Shown here: positions 38,304-46,253 of the stretch, piece after piece
Numbering within the stretch: position 1 is the stretch's first letter
How the letters are laid out: each line of letters starts with the position of its first letter
NCBI GenBank assembly: GCA_016720585.1
Contig: JADKKH010000005.1
Span: 372,001 to 436,000, forward strand
DNA from: Chitinophagaceae bacterium
GTDB lineage: Bacteria > Bacteroidota > Bacteroidia > Chitinophagales > Chitinophagaceae
Direction: 5' to 3'
Length of the DNA: 64,000 nucleotides
Notes under the pieces: generated by a model
What the model saw: only the letters and a program-made list of their open reading frames with translations
What the model was told of the DNA's origin: nothing
Database searches by the model: none
Made by a program: the position numbers and the translations under genes

Positions 38304-39461
38304 TTATTCCATAGGAATTGTAAAATAAAACGTACTGCCTTTTCCCGGTTCAGCCACCACCCAGATAGAGCCCTGGTGCAACTCAATAATTTTTTTGCAA
38401 ATTGCCAGGCCAACACCGGTCCCTTTATATGTTTGATTGTCTTGATGCAGTCGTTGAAAGAGGACAAATATTTTATCTGTATATTCCGGATCAATACCTA
38501 TTCCATTATCCTTTATACTGAAAAGATATTTATCCCCTTCTTCTTTGCAACTGATTTGTATTACCGGCTTACGGGAGCCCAGGAATTTTAAAGCGTTGCC
38601 AATGAGATTTTCAAAAAGCTGTACCATCAATAAAGTATTTGCCCTTATCATAGGCAAGGTTGGAATAATCAGCTCTGCTTCTGAATCTTTCAACTCATTT
38701 GTCAATTCCCTGCAGGCCTCCTTAAGCACCAGATTCATATCAGTTTTTGTGAATTCTTCCTTATTGCTACTGACTTTTGAAAACTCCAGCAGATCTAAAA
38801 GGAGTTTCTTCATGTGGTTGGCTCCTTCTACAGCGTATTTGATATATCCGTTTGCCTGTTCATCTAATTGTTTTTCATATTTTTTTTTCAACAGTTGCAT
38901 AAAACTGCTCACCAAACGCAAGGGCTCCTGCAGGTCATGTGTAGCTACATAAGCAAATCTTTTCAGTTCGGCATTGGACGTGGCCAATTCAAAGGCTCTT
39001 ATTTCCAGGCTCTGGTATAACCAGGTCAGCTTTTCCTCTGTTTCTTTTCGTTCTGTAATATCGCTGAAGCTGCAAATCACTTCTTTGATTTCACCTTTCT
39101 CATCCAGTAACGGTTCCGCATTCACCAATAACCATACCCTGTCCCTGGTAACCGGCCTGTACACTCCCATAATTACATTGGACACAGGCTTTTTTGTGCG
39201 GATAGCCGTTGGAACAGGGTGAGATAAACCCGGAAATGGCGAACCATCTTCATAAATAACATTCCACTCAGGGTGGAAAGATGTTCTCCCGGAAAGTTCA
39301 TCCTCAGTTAATCCCAGCATCTGCTGTGCCGCCTTATTAATAAATAGAATCTCTGTTTGCGGACCCTGTAATAAGACGCCTACCCGAAGGCTGTTGATTA
39401 GTTTATTGGTTTTCTCTTCACTCCCTGTAAATAAATAGATATTGTCTGATTCCTGTTTCAT
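38304..39461 (-). CDS. PAS-domain histidine kinase (phytochrome-type core)
   Basis: About 385 residues from ATG 39461. One PAS domain (INSLRVGVLLQGPQTEILFI, ITERKE at about 140) precedes a HisKA/HATPase core (FAYVATHDLQEPLRLVSSFM, IKDNGIGIDPEYTDKIFVLF, GTGVGLAICKKIIELHQGSI). A longer frame to 39536 adds a hydrophobic leader MLLCMMLFTGSLFTRY, which could make it membrane-bound, but the internal Met gives a clean cytoplasmic start. The core is closely related to the kinases at 34628 and 35447, so these three are probably paralogues. The LuxR regulator at 39672 lies just upstream. Confidence 0.88.
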   Translation of the reverse strand: MKQESDNIYLFTGSEEKTNKLINSLRVGVLLQGPQTEILFINKAAQQMLGLTEDELSGRTSFHPEWNVIYEDGSPFPGLSHPVPTAIRTKKPVSNVIMGVYRPVTRDRVWLLVNAEPLLDEKGEIKEVICSFSDITERKETEEKLTWLYQSLEIRAFELATSNAELKRFAYVATHDLQEPLRLVSSFMQLLKKKYEKQLDEQANGYIKYAVEGANHMKKLLLDLLEFSKVSSNKEEFTKTDMNLVLKEACRELTNELKDSEAELIIPTLPMIRANTLLMVQLFENLIGNALKFLGSRKPVIQISCKEEGDKYLFSIKDNGIGIDPEYTDKIFVLFQRLHQDNQTYKGTGVGLAICKKIIELHQGSIWVVAEPGKGSTFYFTIPME

Positions 39462-39671
39462 ATTTAAATTGGATATTGGCAAAACGACGTATCGGGTAAA
39501 TAGTGATCCTGTGAAAAGCATCATACATAAAAGCAATAAAAAACAGTGATGCTGTTAGTGAAGTAAAATAACCCGTATCAGGGTTCCATAAGGTTAAGAT
39601 GCCGCAGCTCATTTGCTGTCAGTTTAGTTTAAAAAGAGTAAATACAGAATAGGTTCTGCCGGTTCATAGGT

Positions 39672-40307
39672 TTATAATCCCTGTGCAATGGTAAAACTGA
39701 CTAATGCCGCAGTATTTTTCAGATTTAGTTTATTAAGTATATTATAACGGTGTACTTCCACAGTCTTTACTGTAATATCCAGTTGCAGAGCTATCTCTTT
39801 AGATGTCAGCCCTTCTTTAATTAATTTGACAACATCAATCTGACGCCGGGAAAGCACATTCATATCAGGTGGGCCACCTTCATCTTCAAGTTCCTGATGG
39901 GCAAGAATATTTTTTACCTCATCGCAAATATATTTTTTACCATTATTTACTTCAACGATAGAAGCCATTAACTCATCTTTGGATGAATTTTTTGTTACAT
40001 ACCCCATGGCACCCATTTGCAGCATGCGCCGGGCATAGGCGGGCATCGAGTGCATGGATATCCCGATAATTTTTGAACCCGGAGAAAATTTCCTGACCAG
40101 TTTAGTGCCTTCAAAACCATTAACCGGGGACATGTTAATATCCATCAAAACAATTTTTGGTCTTTTGTCTTTGGCAATTTCGGCTGCTTCATCAGCATTA
40201 CTGGTTTCCCCGATTACAAGAAAGCGTGGATCGCTGTTGAGGATGTACGACCATGATTCTCTGATTAACTTGTGGTCGTCTACAAGAAGAATGGTGATTT
40301 TCTCCAT
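39672..40307 (-). CDS. LuxR/NarL-family response regulator
   Basis: 211 residues. Receiver: LLVDDHKLIRESWSYIL, phosphoacceptor in IVLMDINMSPVNGFEG, Lys in GYVTKNSS. LuxR helix-turn-helix: VLSRRQIDVVKLIKEGLTSK then ITVKTVEVHRYNILNKLNLK. The second DNA-binding output of the cluster and its first gene. Three kinases follow immediately downstream on the same strand. The gap of about 210 bp before the first kinase is larger than elsewhere in the run, so the operon could start after it. About 630 bp of upstream sequence separates it from tmRNA. Confidence 0.92.
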   Translation of the reverse strand: MEKITILLVDDHKLIRESWSYILNSDPRFLVIGETSNADEAAEIAKDKRPKIVLMDINMSPVNGFEGTKLVRKFSPGSKIIGISMHSMPAYARRMLQMGAMGYVTKNSSKDELMASIVEVNNGKKYICDEVKNILAHQELEDEGGPPDMNVLSRRQIDVVKLIKEGLTSKEIALQLDITVKTVEVHRYNILNKLNLKNTAALVSFTIAQGL

Positions 40308-40889
40308 AAGGATAGTGGTAAATGGTGATTGGATAAGGTTTTTCTAATACTAATATTAAGCAATTTATCCTAAGTACCGGGTAAAAAACGCAAAGAATAT
40401 TTCGTAAACTTTCAGGAAAAACCTGATTTTAAGTATATCCACTTAGACAATATTTAATTTGTAGCCAAACGATGACAAGGATAGTAGTGTTTCAACTATA
40501 GTGCAATAATGAATCATCAAATTCCCGGTGCCAACTCCGCCAGGGCCGGGACCTGTCAGTCCCGTCCTGACGGTATTACGAATGATGTAAACGAAATGAG
40601 ATTATACCAAAAGGGTTAATATAAATGAATCAAAAAGGATCTGAAAAATCGCAGGATTGCATTCGAGTTCAAGAATTCTGTCCTATTATCTCAAGCAGCC
40701 TGCATTTTATTATTTCAAGGCCTGTTGATATAGAGATTTCTCTTTTCTTCATTAGACAAAACAGCGGTTATATAAAAAGAATAATCATGCCTAACCCCGC
40801 AATATATAAATAGCATCAAAAAACAAGGCCGTACTAACCAACCGTGTGTATTAAGTGTTTGGTCAAATTTCATTCCTGGGAAAGGTTTT
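40308..40889. other. 580-bp gap between the two-component run and tmRNA
   Basis: No gene could be supported. A GC-rich patch at about 40528-40575 contains a GGGAC(CTGTCA)GTCCC hairpin followed by a related CCTGACGG half, resembling a degraded palindromic repeat. The open frames here lack coding character. Confidence 0.4.
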
Positions 40890-40930
40890 AGGGAAAATAA
40901 AAAAGGCAACCCTGTAAAGGATTGCCTGTT
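40890..40930 (-). terminator. Rho-independent terminator of tmRNA
   Basis: Read on the minus strand, AGGCAATCC/GGGTTGCCT forms a 9-bp stem (with one T-G pair), followed by a T-rich run. It begins 15 nt after the mature tmRNA 3' end. Confidence 0.85.
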
Positions 40931-40941
40931 TAAAAGTAAAG

Positions 40942-41310
40942 TGGAGGCGACCGGAGTCGAACCGGTGTCCAAACATATTCATCGAAAGCTTTCTACATGT
41001 TTATTTCATTATTAGTTGTCGGCGATGAACCGGAAATGAACAAACCCATTCATCACGTAGCTGGATGGTCTTAAGCAATCAGCACAGCCTTTGATTGCAG
41101 CATCCTGTTTTGTTTTTAAGTCGGCGGCGGGGCATGGTAACAGAACAACCGGCCCGGCGGCCCTAATGACTACGTAATCACTGATTAGGCAGCCATGGCA
41201 TACTGAGTATTGCCATTTGAGTTTTTCGTATTCAGATTAAACTGCTAATTACGCAACGCAGTACATGCTTACACTCTCAAAGATCTACGCTGTCAAAACC
41301 ATACGCCCCC
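40942..41310 (-). ncRNA. ssrA: Transfer-messenger RNA (tmRNA)
   Basis: 369 nt. The 5' end GGGGGCGTATGGTTTTGACA pairs with the 3' CGCCTCC to form the 7-bp alanyl acceptor stem, and the T-arm is GGTTCGACTCC. CCA is not encoded. A tag frame ends NSNGNTQYAMAA-stop at about 41186-41192, with an open stretch reaching back to NLNTK. It is longer than most tags, but the resume codon was not assigned. tmRNA rescues ribosomes stalled on truncated mRNAs. Directly upstream, a GIY-YIG frame ends 6 nt before the mature 5' end, so the original promoter has been displaced; see the adjacent entries. A strong terminator follows. Confidence 0.95.
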
Positions 41311-41316
41311 TTGATA

Positions 41317-41620
41317 TTAGCGATATCGAATAATCAGTTTTTCGGACATTTCGGAGAATTTTTTCAAATCTTCGATATATTTTCTACTCCTCAATTTTTT
41401 AACATGAGCCTCAATTTTTCTTGCTTGTTTATACTCCAAATCGCCAATCCAAAAAAATAATTCCCAATCATCTGCTTTCGATGTAAAACTGTCTTTTCTA
41501 GATTTGCTTTGGTGCTCGCCAAATCGCTTTTCCCAGCTTGGCCCGCTTTTCTAAATCAAGGCAACTTCCTGTATAATATCTGTTTAGCTTTTTAGAATAA
41601 AGTATATATACATTAGCCAT
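41317..41620 (-). pseudogene. GIY-YIG nuclease domain protein, frameshifted by a 19-bp insertion
   Basis: From ATG 41620 the frame reads MANVYILYSKKLNRYYTGSC then LDLEKR, the GIY-YIG core (VYIL...YYTGS), before shifting. Past the shift another frame reads KRFGEHQSKSRKDSFTSKAD, then DDWELFFWIGDLEYKQARKI and ends KLIIRYR at the stop 41317-41319. Removing 19 bp between two CGCTTTTC copies (plus-strand 41525-41532 and 41544-41551) restores LEKRFGEHQS with no other change, giving 94 residues. Small GIY-YIG proteins of this kind are common in Bacteroidota. The stop lies 6 nt upstream of the tmRNA 5' end, in the same transcription direction, so tmRNA transcription probably passes through this gene. 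Confidence 0.8.
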
Positions 41621-41642
41621 GCTGTAAAATTAACACTACTTA

Positions 41643-41707
41643 ACATGCTTACCCCCGATAGCTATCGGGGCTCAAAGATCTACGCTGTCAAAACCATACG
41701 CCCCCTT
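41643..41707 (-). repeat. Duplicate of the tmRNA 5' end
   Basis: Plus-strand 41671-41707 is identical to 41276-41312 (37 bp, tmRNA positions 1-35 plus two outside bases). ACATGCTTAC at 41643-41652 equals 41263-41272. Between these halves the true tmRNA has 3 nt (ACT), but this copy has the 18-bp palindrome at 41653-41670. The copy is a dead fragment but marks where the original tmRNA start probably lay. Confidence 0.9.
41653..41670. repeat. 18-bp perfect palindrome in the duplicated tmRNA copy
   Basis: CCCCGATAGCTATCGGGG replaces 3 nt of the tmRNA sequence. It looks like an independent miniature palindromic repeat landed in non-functional DNA. Confidence 0.85.
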
Positions 41708-41890
41708 TCATTTTGAATTAAGGCTTTACTGAAAAATACACCGATTCTCCCGCACACGTGTAATTCCCTTCCGCTAAACCATATATAATCAGTCTGCAAA
41801 AATAAACATGTTTGGCCAGCCCATCGTGTAAATTTTAGGTAAAATTCTGACCGCCTCGCACACCAACCAGAAATAATATATTTTCGTCCA

Positions 41891-43684
41891 ATGACTATAC
41901 CCCTTGAACGGTATCAGAAACAACTTGATGTACTGCGTGCTGAACTTAAAAAACTAGCCAAACAAAAATCCCTCCTGGGATGGCTCAGGTTTATCACATT
42001 GGTTTCTGCTTTTCTGGCGCTATGGAAACTCTGGCCACTGGGACTTTTCATTGCGGTAACGGCGTTCTTATTGCTGACCGGACTGTTTCTTTTTATACTT
42101 TCAAAGGATCTCCGCAACAATACTTCAATAGAAAATAACAACCGGCTTCAGCAGATCATCCGGACAGAAATAGACATACTGAACCATCATTTTACCCACC
42201 TGCCTGATGGCAGTAAGTATAAACCTGAAGCACATGCGTATGCAAATGACCTGGATATTTTTGGCCGGGCTTCCCTGTACCAATATATAAACAGGACCTG
42301 CAGTGAACAGGGAAACAAACTTTTTGCTGACTGGCTGCTCGAGCCTGCAACTAAAGAAGTACTTAGGCAACGTCAGCTGGCTGTTAAAGAACTGGCATCT
42401 GAAATGAACTGGCGCCAGCAACTACAGTCTTATGGTATGTCAGCTCCCGTTAACCTGTCAACACAACAAAAAATTGAAAACTGGTTCGGTCAGCCCGAAC
42501 AATTTATTAATAAATCGGGGTGGCAGGTCCTGCGTTTTTTATTACCTGTCATTAGCTGTACCACCCTTATTCTTTACATGGCCGATGTTATCTCAGCTGG
42601 TAATTTTTACGGGCTACTGATTATTTTTATAGCAGGTTCATTGGGTATTTCCAAATTAGTCATGCCGGCCTATTTACAACTTAATAAAATTGCCCGGGAA
42701 TTAGAATCTCTGTCTGACAGTATCAAATGGATTGAGAAAAAAGAATTCAATAGTACCTTATTACAAGAACTAAGAAATAAATACAACACCGGTTCCCGTA
42801 CGACCTCTCATGCAATCAACAAACTGAAAAAAATTCTCGACCTCCTCGATATACGCCTGAATCCGCTTGTCTTCCTCCCGTTAAACACATTCCTTTTCTG
42901 GGATCTGCAACAGGTCTTTGCTATGGAAAGATGGAAAAAAGAAAACAGGCCAAATGCCGCCAACTGGTTTACGGCCTTAGCAGAAATAGAAGCGCTTTCT
43001 TCGCTGGGTAATCTGTATTTTAATCATCCCGATTTCACTTTTCCTGTACTTTCAGAAAAAGAAGCCGTCTTTACAGCCGATTCAATAGGCCATCCGCTGC
43101 TGCAAAATGAAAAACGGGTGTGCAATTCCTTTTCAACAGAAGGATCCAGTCAAATTAACCTGGTAACAGGATCCAACATGGCGGGCAAAAGCACGTTCCT
43201 GAGAACGGTGGGGGTAAATATTGTTTTGGCCATGATGGGTTCCCCGGTATTAGCCAGATCACTGACACTCTCACCTATGAAAGTGTTAAGCAGCATGAGG
43301 GTTAGTGACAACCTGGAAGAAAGTACTTCAACATTTTATGCCGAACTGAAAAAACTGAAAGAAGTAATTGACGCCGTTAATAACGGGGAAAAAGTATTTT
43401 TTTTACTGGATGAAATTTTAAGAGGCACCAATTCCGGCGACAGGCACACCGGATCAACCGCACTGATAAAACAACTCATTCAACATCATGGAGCGGGGCT
43501 GATTGCCACCCATGACCTGGAATTAGCAAAACTCGCAGAAGAATTTCCCGTGAATATTCACAATTATCATTTTGATGTACAGGTGGCTCATGAAGAATTA
43601 TATTTTGATTATAAATTGAACAGAGGCATCTGCCGCAGCATGAATGCCTCTGTCCTGATGAAGAAGATCGGTATCGAATTATAA
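41891..43684 (+). CDS. Membrane-anchored MutS-family ATPase
   Basis: 597 residues. The C-terminal part is a MutS ATPase: Walker A GSNMAGKSTFL at about 425-435, Walker B FFLLDEILRGTN at about 503-514, and the DRHTGSTAL and ATHDLELAKLAE motifs. The N-terminal mismatch-recognition domain is missing. Instead there are two hydrophobic pairs, about 30-73 and 218-258, likely membrane helices flanking a lever-type region. Similar proteins are common in Bacteroidota and are called MutS-related, but mismatch repair is unproven; membrane placement suggests another role. It is convergent with rseP, with 2 bp between stops. Confidence 0.85.
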   Translation: MTIPLERYQKQLDVLRAELKKLAKQKSLLGWLRFITLVSAFLALWKLWPLGLFIAVTAFLLLTGLFLFILSKDLRNNTSIENNNRLQQIIRTEIDILNHHFTHLPDGSKYKPEAHAYANDLDIFGRASLYQYINRTCSEQGNKLFADWLLEPATKEVLRQRQLAVKELASEMNWRQQLQSYGMSAPVNLSTQQKIENWFGQPEQFINKSGWQVLRFLLPVISCTTLILYMADVISAGNFYGLLIIFIAGSLGISKLVMPAYLQLNKIARELESLSDSIKWIEKKEFNSTLLQELRNKYNTGSRTTSHAINKLKKILDLLDIRLNPLVFLPLNTFLFWDLQQVFAMERWKKENRPNAANWFTALAEIEALSSLGNLYFNHPDFTFPVLSEKEAVFTADSIGHPLLQNEKRVCNSFSTEGSSQINLVTGSNMAGKSTFLRTVGVNIVLAMMGSPVLARSLTLSPMKVLSSMRVSDNLEESTSTFYAELKKLKEVIDAVNNGEKVFFLLDEILRGTNSGDRHTGSTALIKQLIQHHGAGLIATHDLELAKLAEEFPVNIHNYHFDVQVAHEELYFDYKLNRGICRSMNASVLMKKIGIEL

Positions 43685-43686
43685 TA

Positions 43687-45057
43687 TCATTTAAATATTC
43701 TCCAGATATCCAGCCCCATGGCATAGGCCATCAGTCCTAATAACAATACCATGCCCACCATCTGGGCATACTCCAGGAATTTATCACTGGGTTTACGGCC
43801 GGTAATCATTTCTAATAAGGTGAATAAGGCATGACCGCCATCCAGACCGGGGATAGGTAAAATATTCATGAATGCGAGAATAATACTGAACACAGCGGTA
43901 AGTGTCCAGAATATCTGCCAATCCCAAAATCCGGGATAAATACCCCCGATACTCAATACACTGCCCACCGATTCGCTGGCTTTTGCTTTCCCGTTAAAGA
44001 GTTGTTTCAGCCCCTTCATATAATTACCTAAAGTATTCCAGCATTCCCTGAACCCTGCCGGAATAGCCTCGAAAAATGAATACTTTGTTGTTTCATATTT
44101 GAAACCCATTTGCTCAAGGCTCCTTGCATTTACACCCAGACGTCCATCGGAATCCAACATAACAGGTATGTTTAACGTGTCCGTATTTCTTAAAACAGCC
44201 AGCGTTATTTTTTCATTTTTCTTACCGGTTACCAGCTTTTTAAAATCATTATAATACAAAGCAGCCGCTCCGTTAACCCCGATGATCCTATCTCCTGCCC
44301 GGATACCGGCCTTTTCAGCAGGTGAGTTTTTTGCAAATTTTTCAACAATAAAATGAGCCCTGATCGTCACAAAATCGCCGGCACTTCTTGAATTCAGTTT
44401 TCGAACAATCTTTTCATCATACGATAGATTCACGACACTATCGTTCCTCTTTACCGATATAATGCTGGCCCCTTCATTGTAAACGATATCTCCCCGTAGT
44501 TTCAAAAGATTTTTCACTTCCTTATCACCCACTTTAAGAAGGATATCTCCATCCCTCAATCCAATTGTCTGTGCAAGACTATCCGCAACAATTCCGTATC
44601 TGGCATTGGAAGGCGGCATATATTCCTTTCCCCAAACCCATAATATGGCAATGAAAATAAGGATGGCCAGTATAATATTGACAACTATCCCCCCCAGCAT
44701 GATAATTAACCGTTGCCAGGCAGGCTTACTGCGAAACTCGAAAGGCTGTGGCGGAAGTTTCATCTGTTCTTTATCCATACTCTCATCAATCATCCCCGAA
44801 ATTTTCACATAACCGCCCAGGGGAATCCAGCCCAGGCCATATTCAGTTTCGCCTTTTTTCTTTTTCCATAAAGAAAACCAGGGATTAAAAAACAAATAGA
44901 ATTTCTCAACGCGGCACTTAAACCATTTGGCAGTTATGTAATGCCCGAATTCATGCAGCAAAATGAGAATTGAAAATGACAGGATAAACTGAGCTGCTTT
45001 CACACCAACAGTACTCCAGTCAATGGCTAATAAATAATTCATAGTATTAAAAAACAT
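43687..45057 (-). CDS. rseP: RIP metalloprotease RseP (site-2 protease)
   Basis: 456 residues. HEFGH at about 35-39 lies in the first membrane helix (ILILLHEFGHYITAKWFKCR), and the second motif is LPIPGLDGGHALFTLLEMIT near the C-terminus. PDZ-like domains fill the periplasmic loop (SPAEKAGIRAGDRIIGVNGA). The enzyme cleaves anti-sigma factors and remnant signal peptides in the membrane. The frame has an internal Met five residues in, which may be the true start. dxr lies 22 bp upstream on the same strand, a known rseP-dxr linkage, with the GH3-like gene beyond it in the same operon. Confidence 0.95.
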   Translation of the reverse strand: MFFNTMNYLLAIDWSTVGVKAAQFILSFSILILLHEFGHYITAKWFKCRVEKFYLFFNPWFSLWKKKKGETEYGLGWIPLGGYVKISGMIDESMDKEQMKLPPQPFEFRSKPAWQRLIIMLGGIVVNIILAILIFIAILWVWGKEYMPPSNARYGIVADSLAQTIGLRDGDILLKVGDKEVKNLLKLRGDIVYNEGASIISVKRNDSVVNLSYDEKIVRKLNSRSAGDFVTIRAHFIVEKFAKNSPAEKAGIRAGDRIIGVNGAAALYYNDFKKLVTGKKNEKITLAVLRNTDTLNIPVMLDSDGRLGVNARSLEQMGFKYETTKYSFFEAIPAGFRECWNTLGNYMKGLKQLFNGKAKASESVGSVLSIGGIYPGFWDWQIFWTLTAVFSIILAFMNILPIPGLDGGHALFTLLEMITGRKPSDKFLEYAQMVGMVLLLGLMAYAMGLDIWRIFK

Positions 45058-45079
45058 CCCAACCGCAGGTTGGGAACTT

Positions 45080-46249
45080 TTAGAGTTTAATTATATCGGC
45101 TGCAAAGTTACGGGCCTCACCATCGCTGTCAAAATATTCCTCCAAAGTGGGTTTCGCGATGAACGTAATATTCTGCATGGTTTTTTCAATCACATCGGTC
45201 ATATCCAGAAAGTTGATACGGTTGCGCAGAAAGGCATACACTGCAATTTCGTTTGCCGCATTCATTACACAGGGCAGGTTGCCACCCTTATTCAATGCCT
45301 CCATGGACAAAGCGAGATTTCTGAAAGTCTTAACATCAGGCTCTTCAAATGTCAGGTTGTTTACTTTTTTAAAATCATACCGGGGAAAATCATTCTTTAT
45401 TCTTTTAGGGAACGCCAGTGCATACTGTATCGGAAGTTTCATATCCGGTAATCCCATCTGCGCTTTAATACTACCATCTTCAAACTGTACCATACTGTGA
45501 ATAATACTCTGCGGGTGTATGACTACCTGGATCTGTTCAGGTTTTAAATTGAAGAGCCATTTGGCTTCGATCATTTCAAGTCCTTTGTTCATCAGCGTAG
45601 CTGAATCAATGGTGATCTTTGCGCCCATGGTCCAGTTGGGATGTTGCAACGCATGTTCCTTTTTTACATTAACCAGGTAGTTGGGTTTGCGGCCTATAAA
45701 TGGCCCGCCTGAGGCCGTGAGAATGATCTTTTCAATCCTGTTTCGGGTTTCACCCACGAGGCATTGAAATATTGCCGAGTGCTCGGAATCAACCGGGATA
45801 ATAGGCACCTTGTTTTCTACGGCTTTCCGCATGATTATGTCACCCGCCACTACCAGGGTTTCTTTGTTGGCTAATGCCACGACTTTCCCGTTTTCAATAG
45901 CTTTTAATGTCGGTCGTAAGCCTGCATAACCCACAATCCCGGCAAGCATCAGGTCATAACAATCCATTGCGGCAACTTCTACCAATGCTTTCTCACCGGT
46001 AAAAACTTTTATTCCTGTATGAGCGAGTGCTTCTTTGACTTTTCCGTATTTCCGTTCATCACCGATTACGACAAGGTTCGGATTAAATTTCAGGGCCTGT
46101 TGCACCAGCAACTCATCATTGGTTTGTGCAGTAAGTACTTCAGCACTGAACAAACCGGGATTTGCAGCGATTACTTCAAGCGCCTGGGTGCCTATAGAAC
46201 CTGTTGACCCAAATAGGGCAATTCGTTTGGTAGGTTGTTCTGGAGTCAT
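45080..46249 (-). CDS. dxr: 1-deoxy-D-xylulose-5-phosphate reductoisomerase
   Basis: 389 residues, normal length. The NADPH-binding N-terminus is KRIALFGSTGSIGTQALEVI, the catalytic region has VPIIPVDSEHSAIFQCL and LTASGGPF, and the flexible loop and metal-binding residues lie in NWTMGAKITIDSATLMNKGL. The enzyme makes 2-C-methyl-D-erythritol 4-phosphate, the first committed step of the non-mevalonate isoprenoid pathway. It lies between rseP and the GH3-like gene; stop-to-start gaps of 22 and 4 bp support an operon. Confidence 0.97.
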   Translation of the reverse strand: MTPEQPTKRIALFGSTGSIGTQALEVIAANPGLFSAEVLTAQTNDELLVQQALKFNPNLVVIGDERKYGKVKEALAHTGIKVFTGEKALVEVAAMDCYDLMLAGIVGYAGLRPTLKAIENGKVVALANKETLVVAGDIIMRKAVENKVPIIPVDSEHSAIFQCLVGETRNRIEKIILTASGGPFIGRKPNYLVNVKKEHALQHPNWTMGAKITIDSATLMNKGLEMIEAKWLFNLKPEQIQVVIHPQSIIHSMVQFEDGSIKAQMGLPDMKLPIQYALAFPKRIKNDFPRYDFKKVNNLTFEEPDVKTFRNLALSMEALNKGGNLPCVMNAANEIAVYAFLRNRINFLDMTDVIEKTMQNITFIAKPTLEEYFDSDGEARNFAADIIKL

Positions 46250-46253
46250 TGCG

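Larger units (their letters stand above)
41311..41707 (-). mobile_element. Candidate GIY-YIG insertion unit at the tmRNA 5' end
   Basis: The unit runs from just outside the mature tmRNA 5' end, through a GIY-YIG nuclease frame, to a second copy of the first 47 nt of tmRNA. Bounded by direct copies of the RNA gene start, it fits an insertion that duplicates its target and restores a complete tmRNA. The two copies share 37 identical bases next to the unit's ends, including TT beyond the 5' nucleotide. Mobility is inferred, not shown. Confidence 0.5.

Noticed and set aside
40715..40972. Open frame crossing the tmRNA 3' end
   Set aside because: Its first residues (MDTGSTPVAS) are only the T-arm of tmRNA read as protein, and it runs through the terminator.
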